Source of the DNA: Nitrososphaerales archaeon
GTDB taxonomy: Archaea; Thermoproteota; Nitrososphaeria; Nitrososphaerales; UBA183
DNA length: 5,188 nt
Assembly (NCBI GenBank): GCA_030042335.1
Contig: JASHZW010000106.1
Span: 1 to 5,188 of the forward strand
Direction: 5' to 3'
The translations under genes and the position numbers were made by a program. How positions within the stretch are numbered: the first letter of the stretch is position 1; each line of letters opens with the position of its first letter. Of this stretch, positions 1 through 5,188 are shown piece by piece. The notes beneath the pieces were generated by a model. The model searched no databases and was not told the DNA's origin. It worked only from the letters and a program-made list of their open reading frames with translations.

Positions 1-1125
1 CGCAGCGGCATTGCGCGCCACGTCGGGGTCGCTCCCGGCGTCTAGCGCCTTTATCGCGCCGCGCTGAATGAACTCGGGTACGCAGGTGAGCAGGAGGGCC
101 TGGATGGCGATCATCTTCGAGATGTTCTCCTCTGTGGATATGGTGTATCCAACCCTGAAGCCAGTCATCGCCCAGGTCTTCGAGAACGACGCCGTGAGTA
201 TGAACTTCTTCGCATGCGACTCTAGGATTGTCGGGCAGGGCCTGTAGGAGTAGTCGGTGTAGATCTCGTCGCTGATGACGGTGAGGCCGTGCTCGTTGGC
301 AGCATCGACGATTTCGTCGAAGGTCTCGGGCGAGACCATCGCCCCAGTCGGGTTGGCAGGGTAGCTCAGCACTATGGCCTTGGTGTTGGGCCTTATCGCG
401 TCACGAATCGCGTCTACCGACGGCTGCCAGCGGTCCTCGAGAGTCGTGCGGACCGTGATGGCCCGCGCTCCTATGTATTGGAGGGCCTCCTTGTAGGCGG
501 GCCAGTTGGGCTCGATGACGATGGCACTCTCCCCCTCCTTGACGATGGTCGAGAGTGCCATGTACACCCCGAACCTTCCCCCGGGGTTGATCATCACCTG
601 CGAGTCCTTCACAGCGTAGTGATGCTTCCGGTCTACGTAACGTCTGACGGCCTCGACGAGCGGCGGGATGCCCCTCGTCGCCGTGTAATGGGTCTTGAAG
701 CCGTAGAGCGCCTCGGAGGTGGCGTCGAGGACCACCCTGGGCGGGTGGAAGTCGGGTTCGCCGACATCCAGCCTGAGGACCTGTTTCCCCTCCGCCTCCA
801 GCTGACGGGCCTTGTTCGCCATCGTCGTCGGAGTGACGAGCGGCTTGGCCGTCTGGAAGCCCTGGACCCGCTTGCCGTCTGCAAGCAGCGCGCTGAGTAT
901 CTTGAGTCCCGTCTGTCTGTCGACTCCCTTCTCCTCGCCCTCCCGCAGCACGAGCTTGACGAGCGAGTCCTCCACCCTCGAGTCCTCGAGGGGCAGCGAG
1001 TCCCTCATCTTGATCGCGCCGACCTTCTTCGCGAGGTCGTTCCTCGCGGCGACGAGGTCGATTATCTCCCTCGTCTTGTCCGCTATCGCGACCCTGAGTT
1101 CCTCGAGTTCCTTCTCCGAGCTCAT
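1..1125 (-). CDS. Chorismate mutase (AroQ type) fused to class I/II PLP aminotransferase, 3' end cut by window edge
   Basis: Open frame of 375 codons running off the left edge with no stop. Residues 1-90 are an AroQ-class chorismate mutase that aligns without gaps to the E. coli P-protein mutase domain: R11, R28, K39, D48, E52 and Q88 fall at the same numbers as the E. coli active-site residues. The nearby arginine is at 50 rather than 51. From about residue 95 a fold-type I aminotransferase follows almost without linker: GEPDF at 122-126, HYT at 146-148, NPTG at 258-261, D286 and Y289 in SDEIY, the Schiff-base lysine K316 in SFSKTW, and R324 in GFRVGY. The substrate-carboxylate arginine would lie in the missing C-terminus, roughly 100 residues. 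The mutase converts chorismate to prephenate. The transaminase substrate (prephenate, phenylpyruvate or 4-hydroxyphenylpyruvate) is inferred from the fusion and operon, not from specificity residues. ATG start lies 1 nt after the aroC stop. Confidence 0.93.
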   Translation of the reverse strand, partial: MSSEKELEELRVAIADKTREIIDLVAARNDLAKKVGAIKMRDSLPLEDSRVEDSLVKLVLREGEEKGVDRQTGLKILSALLADGKRVQGFQTAKPLVTPTTMANKARQLEAEGKQVLRLDVGEPDFHPPRVVLDATSEALYGFKTHYTATRGIPPLVEAVRRYVDRKHHYAVKDSQVMINPGGRFGVYMALSTIVKEGESAIVIEPNWPAYKEALQYIGARAITVRTTLEDRWQPSVDAIRDAIRPNTKAIVLSYPANPTGAMVSPETFDEIVDAANEHGLTVISDEIYTDYSYRPCPTILESHAKKFILTASFSKTWAMTGFRVGYTISTEENISKMIAIQALLLTCVPEFIQRGAIKALDAGSDPDVARNAAA

Positions 1126-1126
1126 A

Positions 1127-2233
1127 TCACTCCACCCGCCCGACGATGGGCGTGATAAAGCCGCCCCTGATGGCATGGTCGGCGAGCACGAGCGCGGTCA
1201 CGCTCTCCACCACAGGCACCGCCCTCGGGACCACCGTGGGATCGTGCCTCCCCGGCACGACAAGGTCGACCTGCTCTTTCTTCGCGGTATCGTACGTCCT
1301 CTGTTTCGCCGCAATCGATGCCGCCGGCTTGAACGCGATCCTGTAGACCAGGGGCATCCCGCTCGATATCCCGCCCAGAATCCCGCCGGCGTTGTTTGTC
1401 TCTGAGACGAGCTTCCCGTCCTTCATCGAGAACAGGTCGTTATTCTGCGTACCCGTCCTCCTCGTCGAGTCGAATCCGGAGCCGAACTCGACCCCCTTGA
1501 CGGCCGGGATAGACAGCGCAATGCGCGCCAGGTCGGAGTCGAGCGACCCGAAGACCGGCTCCCCGAGTCCGGGAGGCACGTTCAGCGCGACGCACTCCAC
1601 TATTCCACCCAGGCTGTCTCCCTTGCCCCTCATCTCGATGACCTTCTTCTTCATCTCCTCCGCTATGACGGGGTCGGGTGACCTCACCTCGTTGGAGTAC
1701 CTGTTCTTCCTCGCGTCCTCCAGAGTGAATCCCGCAGACTTCAGGCCCCCAAGCTCAGAAGTGTACGCGATTATCTCGATGCCGAGGACCTCTCGCAGCA
1801 GCTTCTTCGCTATCGCCCCGCCCATGACGAACGTGGCCGTGATGCGTCCCGAGAAGCGTCCCCCTCCCCTGTAGTCGTTGAAACCCCCGTACTTCGCCTT
1901 CGCCGTCGCGTCAGCGTGCCCTGGCCTGGGCGTGTTTATGAGCGCCTCGTAGGCGCTCGAATTCTGGTCCTGGTTCCGGATGAGCGTCATTATCGGCGCC
2001 CCAGTCGTACGGCCCCTGAAAGTCCCGCTCATTATCTCGACCGCGTCCCCCTCCTTCCTCTGGGTGGTGACGATCGACTGACCCGGCTTCCTGAGGTCGA
2101 GGTCCTTCTGGATGTCCTCTTCCGAGAGCTCCAGTCCGGCCGGGCAGCCGTCGACTACAGCGCCCACGCACTTCCCGTGGCTCTCGCCAAAGCTGACCAG
2201 CACGAACCTCTCGCCGACGATGTTTCCCGTCAT
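1127..2233 (-). CDS. aroC: Chorismate synthase
   Basis: A 368-residue protein of normal family length. It converts 5-enolpyruvylshikimate-3-phosphate to chorismate by 1,4-trans elimination of phosphate, using reduced FMN, in the cytoplasm. All three family signatures are present: GESHG at 16-20 with the active-site H19; the RPGHAD segment with the second active-site H106; GRFSGRITA at 125-133; RRTGTQNND at 258-266; NAGGILGGISSG at 281-292; and GRHDP at 328-332. In motif 2 the glutamate of the usual bacterial R-E-T is isoleucine (I131), which the family pattern tolerates and which I associate with archaeal forms. The ATG at 2233 gives the family-typical N-terminus (M-x-G-N-x-x-G) and overlaps the aroA stop as ATGA. 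No convincing Shine-Dalgarno sits at normal spacing, so translation probably depends on coupling to aroA. It follows aroA and precedes the mutase fusion, matching pathway order. Confidence 0.97.
   Translation of the reverse strand: MTGNIVGERFVLVSFGESHGKCVGAVVDGCPAGLELSEEDIQKDLDLRKPGQSIVTTQRKEGDAVEIMSGTFRGRTTGAPIMTLIRNQDQNSSAYEALINTPRPGHADATAKAKYGGFNDYRGGGRFSGRITATFVMGGAIAKKLLREVLGIEIIAYTSELGGLKSAGFTLEDARKNRYSNEVRSPDPVIAEEMKKKVIEMRGKGDSLGGIVECVALNVPPGLGEPVFGSLDSDLARIALSIPAVKGVEFGSGFDSTRRTGTQNNDLFSMKDGKLVSETNNAGGILGGISSGMPLVYRIAFKPAASIAAKQRTYDTAKKEQVDLVVPGRHDPTVVPRAVPVVESVTALVLADHAIRGGFITPIVGRVE
1130..1136 (-). promoter_or_regulatory. Ribosome-binding site for the chorismate mutase-aminotransferase gene
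   Basis: The minus strand reads GGTGGAG, then TGAT, then ATG (1125-1123). The purine-rich motif sits inside the last codons of aroC, directly before its TGA stop (1129-1127). It resembles the archaeal Shine-Dalgarno core, with a short 4-nt spacer. It supports the ATG at 1125 and suggests that ribosomes finishing aroC restart here. Confidence 0.6.
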
Positions 2234-3516
2234 TCGTTGTTCACTTTGGCTCCGAGCCTCTCGATGTCCTTGAGGAAGGTCGGATATGAGACGTCCAGAC
2301 TCTCGGCACCGACCACCGGTATCCCGCCAGGGACCAGCATCGAGGCGAGCGAGAAGGCCATGAACATCCTATGGTCGTCGTGAGCGTCAAGGAGAACCCG
2401 CCTCATCTCTGGACCAGGGAATATCTTCATGCCATCGCGACGCTCCTCGATCTTCACGCCGAGCTTCGAAAGTTCCTTCGCCAGAATCGCTATCCTGTCG
2501 GTCTCCTTGAACCTCGCGTGAGCGGTCCCTACCACCTCTACCGGAGATTCGCTCCTCAGCGCCAGCGCCGCTACCACCGGCAGAAGATCCGGGGTATCCC
2601 CAAGGTTGAAAGTGCCTCCCTTGAGCTTGCTGCCGTCCGACTCAACCGTCACGGAGTTGCCTCCTTCCCTGACCTTCACACCCATCCCCTCCGCTATCTT
2701 CAGGATGGCCGAATCGCCCTGCGGGAGGGATGCGTTGAGGTTCTGGAGTGTCACCCTGCCCCCCACGAGTCCGACTGCCGCGACTATGAACGAGGCCGAA
2801 CTGAAGTCCGCAGGCACCGCAAAGTCGGCATGCCTGTACTTCTGTCCTGCCTCGATGTCGAACCTTGTGTAAGCCTCCCTCTCCACGTTTACCCCGAAGA
2901 GCCTCGAAAGCGTCAGCGTAGCCTCGATGTATGGTCTCGAAACCGCGTCAGCGACAGCCAGCGACGTGTCGTGGGACGCCATCGGCGTTGAAATCAGCAG
3001 CGACGAGACGAACTGCGACGAGACGTCACCCCTGATCGTGGCGCTTCCGCCCTTTATCCCGCCGGCCTTCACGACCACGGGCGCGCAGCCATTACCTCTG
3101 GTGGTCCACGCGTCGACCCCGAGCTCCTTCAGTGTTTCCAGGAGCGGCTGCATCGGCCTCCTCCTTATGCTCGAGTCGCCGGTCAGCACCACGAAACCTT
3201 CCGGCGCCGCAGCAAACGTTGACGTCATGAACCTGAGCGTCGTCCCAGAGTTCTCGACGTTGACTACGTCCTCCGGGATGCGAGGTGACGTGCCTGCTAT
3301 CGTGAGGGTGTTTCCTGACTGCTCTATCACGGCGCCCATGGCCTTGCACGCCGCGATGGTGGCGTTGGTGTCGCGCGAGAAGAGGACGTTGGAGACCTCG
3401 GACCGGCCGTCGGAGAGACTGGCCATCAGCACGGCCCTGTGCGTGTAACTCTTGCTCGGGGGGAGCGAGACAGCGCCCTCGAGCCTCCCTTGCGAGACGG
3501 TCACGGTGCTAGTCAA
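2230..3516 (-). CDS. aroA: 3-phosphoshikimate 1-carboxyvinyltransferase (EPSP synthase)
   Basis: A 428-residue protein of family-typical length. It transfers the enolpyruvyl group of PEP to shikimate-3-phosphate, giving EPSP and phosphate, in the cytoplasm. Seen motifs: PPSKS with K22, S23 and R27 at E. coli numbering; NSGTTLRFM at 89-97 (PEP site, G91, T92, R95); the RRRP loop at 118-121; SSQF at 166-169 (shikimate phosphate site); D310 in GDTPD; KETDR at 337-341; and DDHR at 380-383. SSQ rather than SAQ and the lack of a GDK motif argue against the glyphosate-tolerant class II type. The position matching E. coli K411, near SYPTF (410-414), reads valine (V409). The TTG at 3516 is chosen because GGAAGGA lies 9 nt upstream; GTG at 3504 (residue 5) is the alternative. 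It overlaps the kinase gene by 8 nt and aroC by 4 nt. Function is secure; the exact start is less so. Confidence 0.97.
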   Translation of the reverse strand: MTSTVTVSQGRLEGAVSLPPSKSYTHRAVLMASLSDGRSEVSNVLFSRDTNATIAACKAMGAVIEQSGNTLTIAGTSPRIPEDVVNVENSGTTLRFMTSTFAAAPEGFVVLTGDSSIRRRPMQPLLETLKELGVDAWTTRGNGCAPVVVKAGGIKGGSATIRGDVSSQFVSSLLISTPMASHDTSLAVADAVSRPYIEATLTLSRLFGVNVEREAYTRFDIEAGQKYRHADFAVPADFSSASFIVAAVGLVGGRVTLQNLNASLPQGDSAILKIAEGMGVKVREGGNSVTVESDGSKLKGGTFNLGDTPDLLPVVAALALRSESPVEVVGTAHARFKETDRIAILAKELSKLGVKIEERRDGMKIFPGPEMRRVLLDAHDDHRMFMAFSLASMLVPGGIPVVGAESLDVSYPTFLKDIERLGAKVNNE

Positions 3517-4393
3517 GGGACTGAATCCTTCCGTGCTCGTTGTTGGTATCGGTCTCGATGACCGTGCTGCCGTCGACCCTCCAGGCCTCGGTCAGCTTCC
3601 TGATCTCGTCCACCATCTTCGGCTCGAAGACCGCGGCTGTCGCCGGGCCTGTCCCTGTGAGCGAAGCACCCAGCGCCCCGTGCTCCACCGCCTGCAGAGC
3701 GGCCCTTCCATCGTAGCCGTAGATGGCCGAGTACAACGTACCGTTGAGCGTCATCGCCCGCCAGAGGTCTCCTTCCATGCACATCTTGTAGAGCACCTCG
3801 GCGACCCTGCCCAGCTTCCTCACCTCGGCCGTATCGACGGACGTCCTACGGCTCTGGGAGTTCGGCACGTGGATGAGGATCTTGAGAGGTCTGTCGAAGA
3901 GCTTGGAACGCTCCACCTTCCTGCCGAGGTTGTCCACGAGGTTGATCCCCCCGAGGAGACACGCGGCAGAGTCGTCCATCGCCCCTGTGATAGAGGCTCC
4001 GCTTGCCAGCGATGCCTCTACGCTGCACAGCATTATCTTCTGGGGGTCGAAAGCTTTCTGCCCCAGTGCGGCGAACACGGCGATCGCTATAGCTGAGGAA
4101 GCCGACGATGACGTCTTGAGGCCCATCCCTATTGGCAGCGGGGACTGGGTCTCCACTGTCCCGCTGTACTGGGTCGCGTCCTTCCCGGCCATCTTGAGCG
4201 CGAGCGCGACCGTCTCCTGAGCCAGCTTCGACTCTGCCGGTTTGCCGTTGGTGGAGAACTTCCACTCTCCGGGGGCGTTCTGCAGCTCCGCCGTCGCCTC
4301 CGTCCCAAGCTTGATGCTCGCGGTGACGCCCTTCCCGCCGGCGATGGCGTTGACTATGCTGACCGCTCCGAAGACTGAACCCTTGCCCTTCAA
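3509..4393 (-). CDS. Shikimate kinase, archaeal GHMP-kinase type
   Basis: A 294-residue protein matching the length of archaeal GHMP-superfamily shikimate kinases, which are unrelated to bacterial AroK/AroL. It phosphorylates the 3-OH of shikimate with ATP in the cytoplasm. Seen: the N-terminal SIVNAIAGGKG at 12-22, characteristic of this subfamily; the ATP-binding GHMP motif PIGMGLKTSSSASSA at 87-101; TGAMDDSAACLLGG at 136-149, which aligns with the acidic segment of the archaeal enzymes; and the glycine-rich motif 3 GASLTGTGPA at 242-251. There is no bacterial-type P-loop GxxGxGKS. Homoserine kinase and mevalonate kinase share the fold, but the N-terminal motif and the place between aroE and aroA settle the role. 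The start is TTG at 4393, overlapping the aroE stop as TTGA; no other start exists in frame upstream before a stop at 4414-4412. It is often named aroK despite its different origin. Confidence 0.95.
   Translation of the reverse strand: MKGKGSVFGAVSIVNAIAGGKGVTASIKLGTEATAELQNAPGEWKFSTNGKPAESKLAQETVALALKMAGKDATQYSGTVETQSPLPIGMGLKTSSSASSAIAIAVFAALGQKAFDPQKIMLCSVEASLASGASITGAMDDSAACLLGGINLVDNLGRKVERSKLFDRPLKILIHVPNSQSRRTSVDTAEVRKLGRVAEVLYKMCMEGDLWRAMTLNGTLYSAIYGYDGRAALQAVEHGALGASLTGTGPATAAVFEPKMVDEIRKLTEAWRVDGSTVIETDTNNEHGRIQSLD
3526..3532 (-). promoter_or_regulatory. Candidate ribosome-binding site for aroA
   Basis: The minus strand reads GGAAGGA, a 9-nt spacer, then TTG (3516-3514). It is an imperfect Shine-Dalgarno within the 3' end of the shikimate kinase gene. 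The competing GTG at 3504 has no purine-rich motif at a usable distance, so this site tips the choice towards TTG. GTG remains possible through termination-reinitiation, since it lies 4 nt after the kinase stop. Confidence 0.45.
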
Positions 4394-5188
4394 GCTGCCA
4401 CCTCCAGTGAGTCAAGCAGCGCCTTTTTCATGGTCTCTACCGGCGCCTTTCTCCCGGTCCATATCTCGAAAGCCAAGGCTCCCTGGTGAAGGAGCATTTC
4501 ATATCCGTATATTACTGAGCAGCCTCTCAGCTCCGCAGTCTTCAGAAGGTCGGTCTTCATCGGTCTGTACACGGCGTCGAACACTGTTGCCTGCCCATAG
4601 ATAACCCGCTTGAGTTGGTCTGGAAGGGCGTTCTCGCCAGAGCCTATCGGCGTGGCGTTGAAGATCAGGTCAGCATCAGCCTGCGTGAGCCGTGAGAGCG
4701 TGGCGAAACCGAACTTCATGTCTGGGAATGTCCGACTCATTTCCCCGATGAACTTCTCTCCTCGCGCCGAATCCCTGACGGCCACTGTTATCGAAGCGCA
4801 GCGGAGTTCATCCATGGCTTCGCAGAAGGCCCTTCCCGCCCCGCCGGCGCCGATGAGAAGCGCCCTGCGCGGAGCTCCCTTTCCGTGCTCTTTGAGCGAG
4901 TTCACTATGCCTCCCGCGTCTGTGTTATACCCGAGGTATCTTGAACCGGAATGCTTGATCACGTTCACAGCCCCTATCCTGGAGGAGACCTCGTCGAGCT
5001 CGTCGATAAGCGGGATCACGTCCGACTTGTATGGTATCGTCACGTTCATCCCGCTCGACTCACGCTTGAGCTCCGGGAACTTCGCGGTGAACTCCTCTCT
5101 CGAGAGGCTCACTGCCTGGTAGTTTGCGTCAATCTTCAGTTCAGCGAAGGCGGCGTTCATCATCACTGGCGAGAGCGAGCGCGAGACG
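4390..5188 (-). CDS. aroE: Shikimate dehydrogenase (NADP+), 5' end cut by window edge
   Basis: 265 residues are visible; the family is usually 270-285, so only about 10-15 N-terminal residues are missing beyond the right edge. It reduces 3-dehydroshikimate to shikimate with NADPH in the cytoplasm. GTG/ATG codons at 5166-5158 look like starts but are internal: the frame continues upstream as V-S-R-S-L-S-P, the shikimate-binding S-x-S segment that opens the family. Other motifs: NVTIPYK with the catalytic lysine at 5028-5026; AVNV with the substrate asparagine at 4965-4963; NTDAGG with the catalytic aspartate at 4920-4918; a Rossmann GAGGAGRA near 4853-4830; NATPIG; the FDAVYRP segment; and the C-terminal GYEMLLHQGALAFE. 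The cofactor loop reads V-R-D-S rather than the common N-R-T, and the usual His in HSLSP is Arg. It ends by overlapping the shikimate kinase start. Confidence 0.96.
   Translation of the reverse strand, partial: VSRSLSPVMMNAAFAELKIDANYQAVSLSREEFTAKFPELKRESSGMNVTIPYKSDVIPLIDELDEVSSRIGAVNVIKHSGSRYLGYNTDAGGIVNSLKEHGKGAPRRALLIGAGGAGRAFCEAMDELRCASITVAVRDSARGEKFIGEMSRTFPDMKFGFATLSRLTQADADLIFNATPIGSGENALPDQLKRVIYGQATVFDAVYRPMKTDLLKTAELRGCSVIYGYEMLLHQGALAFEIWTGRKAPVETMKKALLDSLEVAA
4399..4405 (-). promoter_or_regulatory. Strong ribosome-binding site fixing the TTG start of shikimate kinase
   Basis: The minus strand reads GGAGGTG, a 5-nt spacer (GCAGC), then TTG (4393-4391). This is a near-perfect complement to the archaeal 16S rRNA 3' end. 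It lies wholly inside aroE, where it encodes the E-V of the final L-E-V-A-A. It is the best Shine-Dalgarno in the window and may compensate for the weak TTG codon. Confidence 0.8.

Noticed and set aside
289..1155. Long plus-strand open frame (288 codons) opposite the mutase-aminotransferase
   Set aside because: Its product is rich in Arg, Asp and Leu with no recognisable motif, and it lies entirely opposite a gene with clear domain motifs. GC-rich coding DNA often leaves the antisense frame open.
812..1405. Plus-strand frame spanning the aroC/mutase junction
   Set aside because: Serine-rich low-complexity product antisense to two well-supported genes. No start signal and no family motif.
1392..2383. 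Plus-strand frames at 1392-1874 and 1916-2383 opposite aroC, and a minus-strand shadow at 2171-1911
   Set aside because: The plus frames are antisense and the minus one is an out-of-register read of aroC. None has a motif.
2371..4096. Plus-strand frames at 2371-2991, 2606-2872, 2927-3448 and 3452-4096, and short minus-strand frames at 3349-3092 and 3782-3513
   Set aside because: All overlap aroA or shikimate kinase in other frames and show composition typical of shadow translation, with no domain.
3509..4393. Homoserine kinase or mevalonate-pathway kinase instead of shikimate kinase
   Set aside because: These share the GHMP fold, but the N-terminal SIVNAIAGGKG-type motif and the position between aroE and aroA identify the archaeal shikimate kinase.
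3846..4604. Minus-strand frame at 4415-3846 and plus-strand frames at 3873-4220 and 4242-4604
   Set aside because: They are out-of-register or antisense reads of the shikimate kinase gene and of the aroE end. The kinase frame carries the GHMP motifs and the Shine-Dalgarno-supported start.
4610..5122. Plus-strand frame opposite aroE
   Set aside because: Antisense to a gene with a complete set of shikimate dehydrogenase motifs. The product is Ser/Pro/Ala-rich with no recognisable domain.
5158..5166. GTG-ATG-ATG as the true start of aroE
   Set aside because: The frame stays open to the window edge and encodes the conserved S-x-S-P substrate segment just upstream, so these codons are internal.
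1..5188. Promoters, terminators, tRNAs, CRISPR arrays, insertion sequences or attachment sites
   Set aside because: Coding sequence covers the window except for 1 nt between aroC and the mutase fusion. I saw no direct or inverted repeats, and no TATA/BRE-like or poly-T element that would suggest an internal promoter or terminator.

Overview
The whole window is protein-coding on the minus strand. It carries five tightly packed aromatic amino acid biosynthesis genes, read from the right edge to the left edge. In transcription order they are: shikimate dehydrogenase (aroE, 5' end cut by the right edge), an archaeal-type GHMP-family shikimate kinase, EPSP synthase (aroA), chorismate synthase (aroC), and a chorismate mutase fused to a class I/II PLP-dependent aminotransferase (3' end cut by the left edge).

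Organism: the GHMP-fold shikimate kinase, in place of the bacterial P-loop AroK/AroL, points to an archaeon. A G+C content that looks like about 60% by eye, frequent AGG arginine codons, two TTG starts and a chorismate synthase with R-I-T instead of bacterial-style R-E-T in motif 2 all fit. The phylum cannot be fixed from this sequence alone. Thermoproteota (including Nitrososphaeria or Bathyarchaeia-like lineages) and Thermoplasmatota are reasonable candidates.

Layout: 5188-4390 aroE; 4393-3509 shikimate kinase (4-nt TTGA overlap); 3516-2230 aroA (8-nt overlap if the TTG start is right); 2233-1127 aroC (4-nt ATGA overlap); 1125-1 chorismate mutase-aminotransferase (1 nt after the aroC stop). 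There is no non-coding stretch, so no promoter, terminator or RNA gene is expected or seen. Ribosome-binding sites lie inside the 3' end of the preceding gene, which suggests translational coupling along one polycistronic mRNA.

How the genes work together: gene order matches reaction order exactly. 3-Dehydroshikimate goes to shikimate (AroE), shikimate-3-phosphate (kinase), EPSP (AroA), chorismate (AroC) and prephenate (mutase domain). The aminotransferase domain then transaminates either prephenate or the aromatic 2-oxo acids made from it. Earlier steps (3-dehydroquinate synthase and dehydratase) would be expected beyond the right edge, and prephenate dehydrogenase or dehydratase beyond the left edge. 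Neither is visible here.

Most of the region is ordinary primary metabolism. The least routine element is the chorismate mutase-aminotransferase fusion. I saw no sign of a defence system, mobile element or other unknown system.
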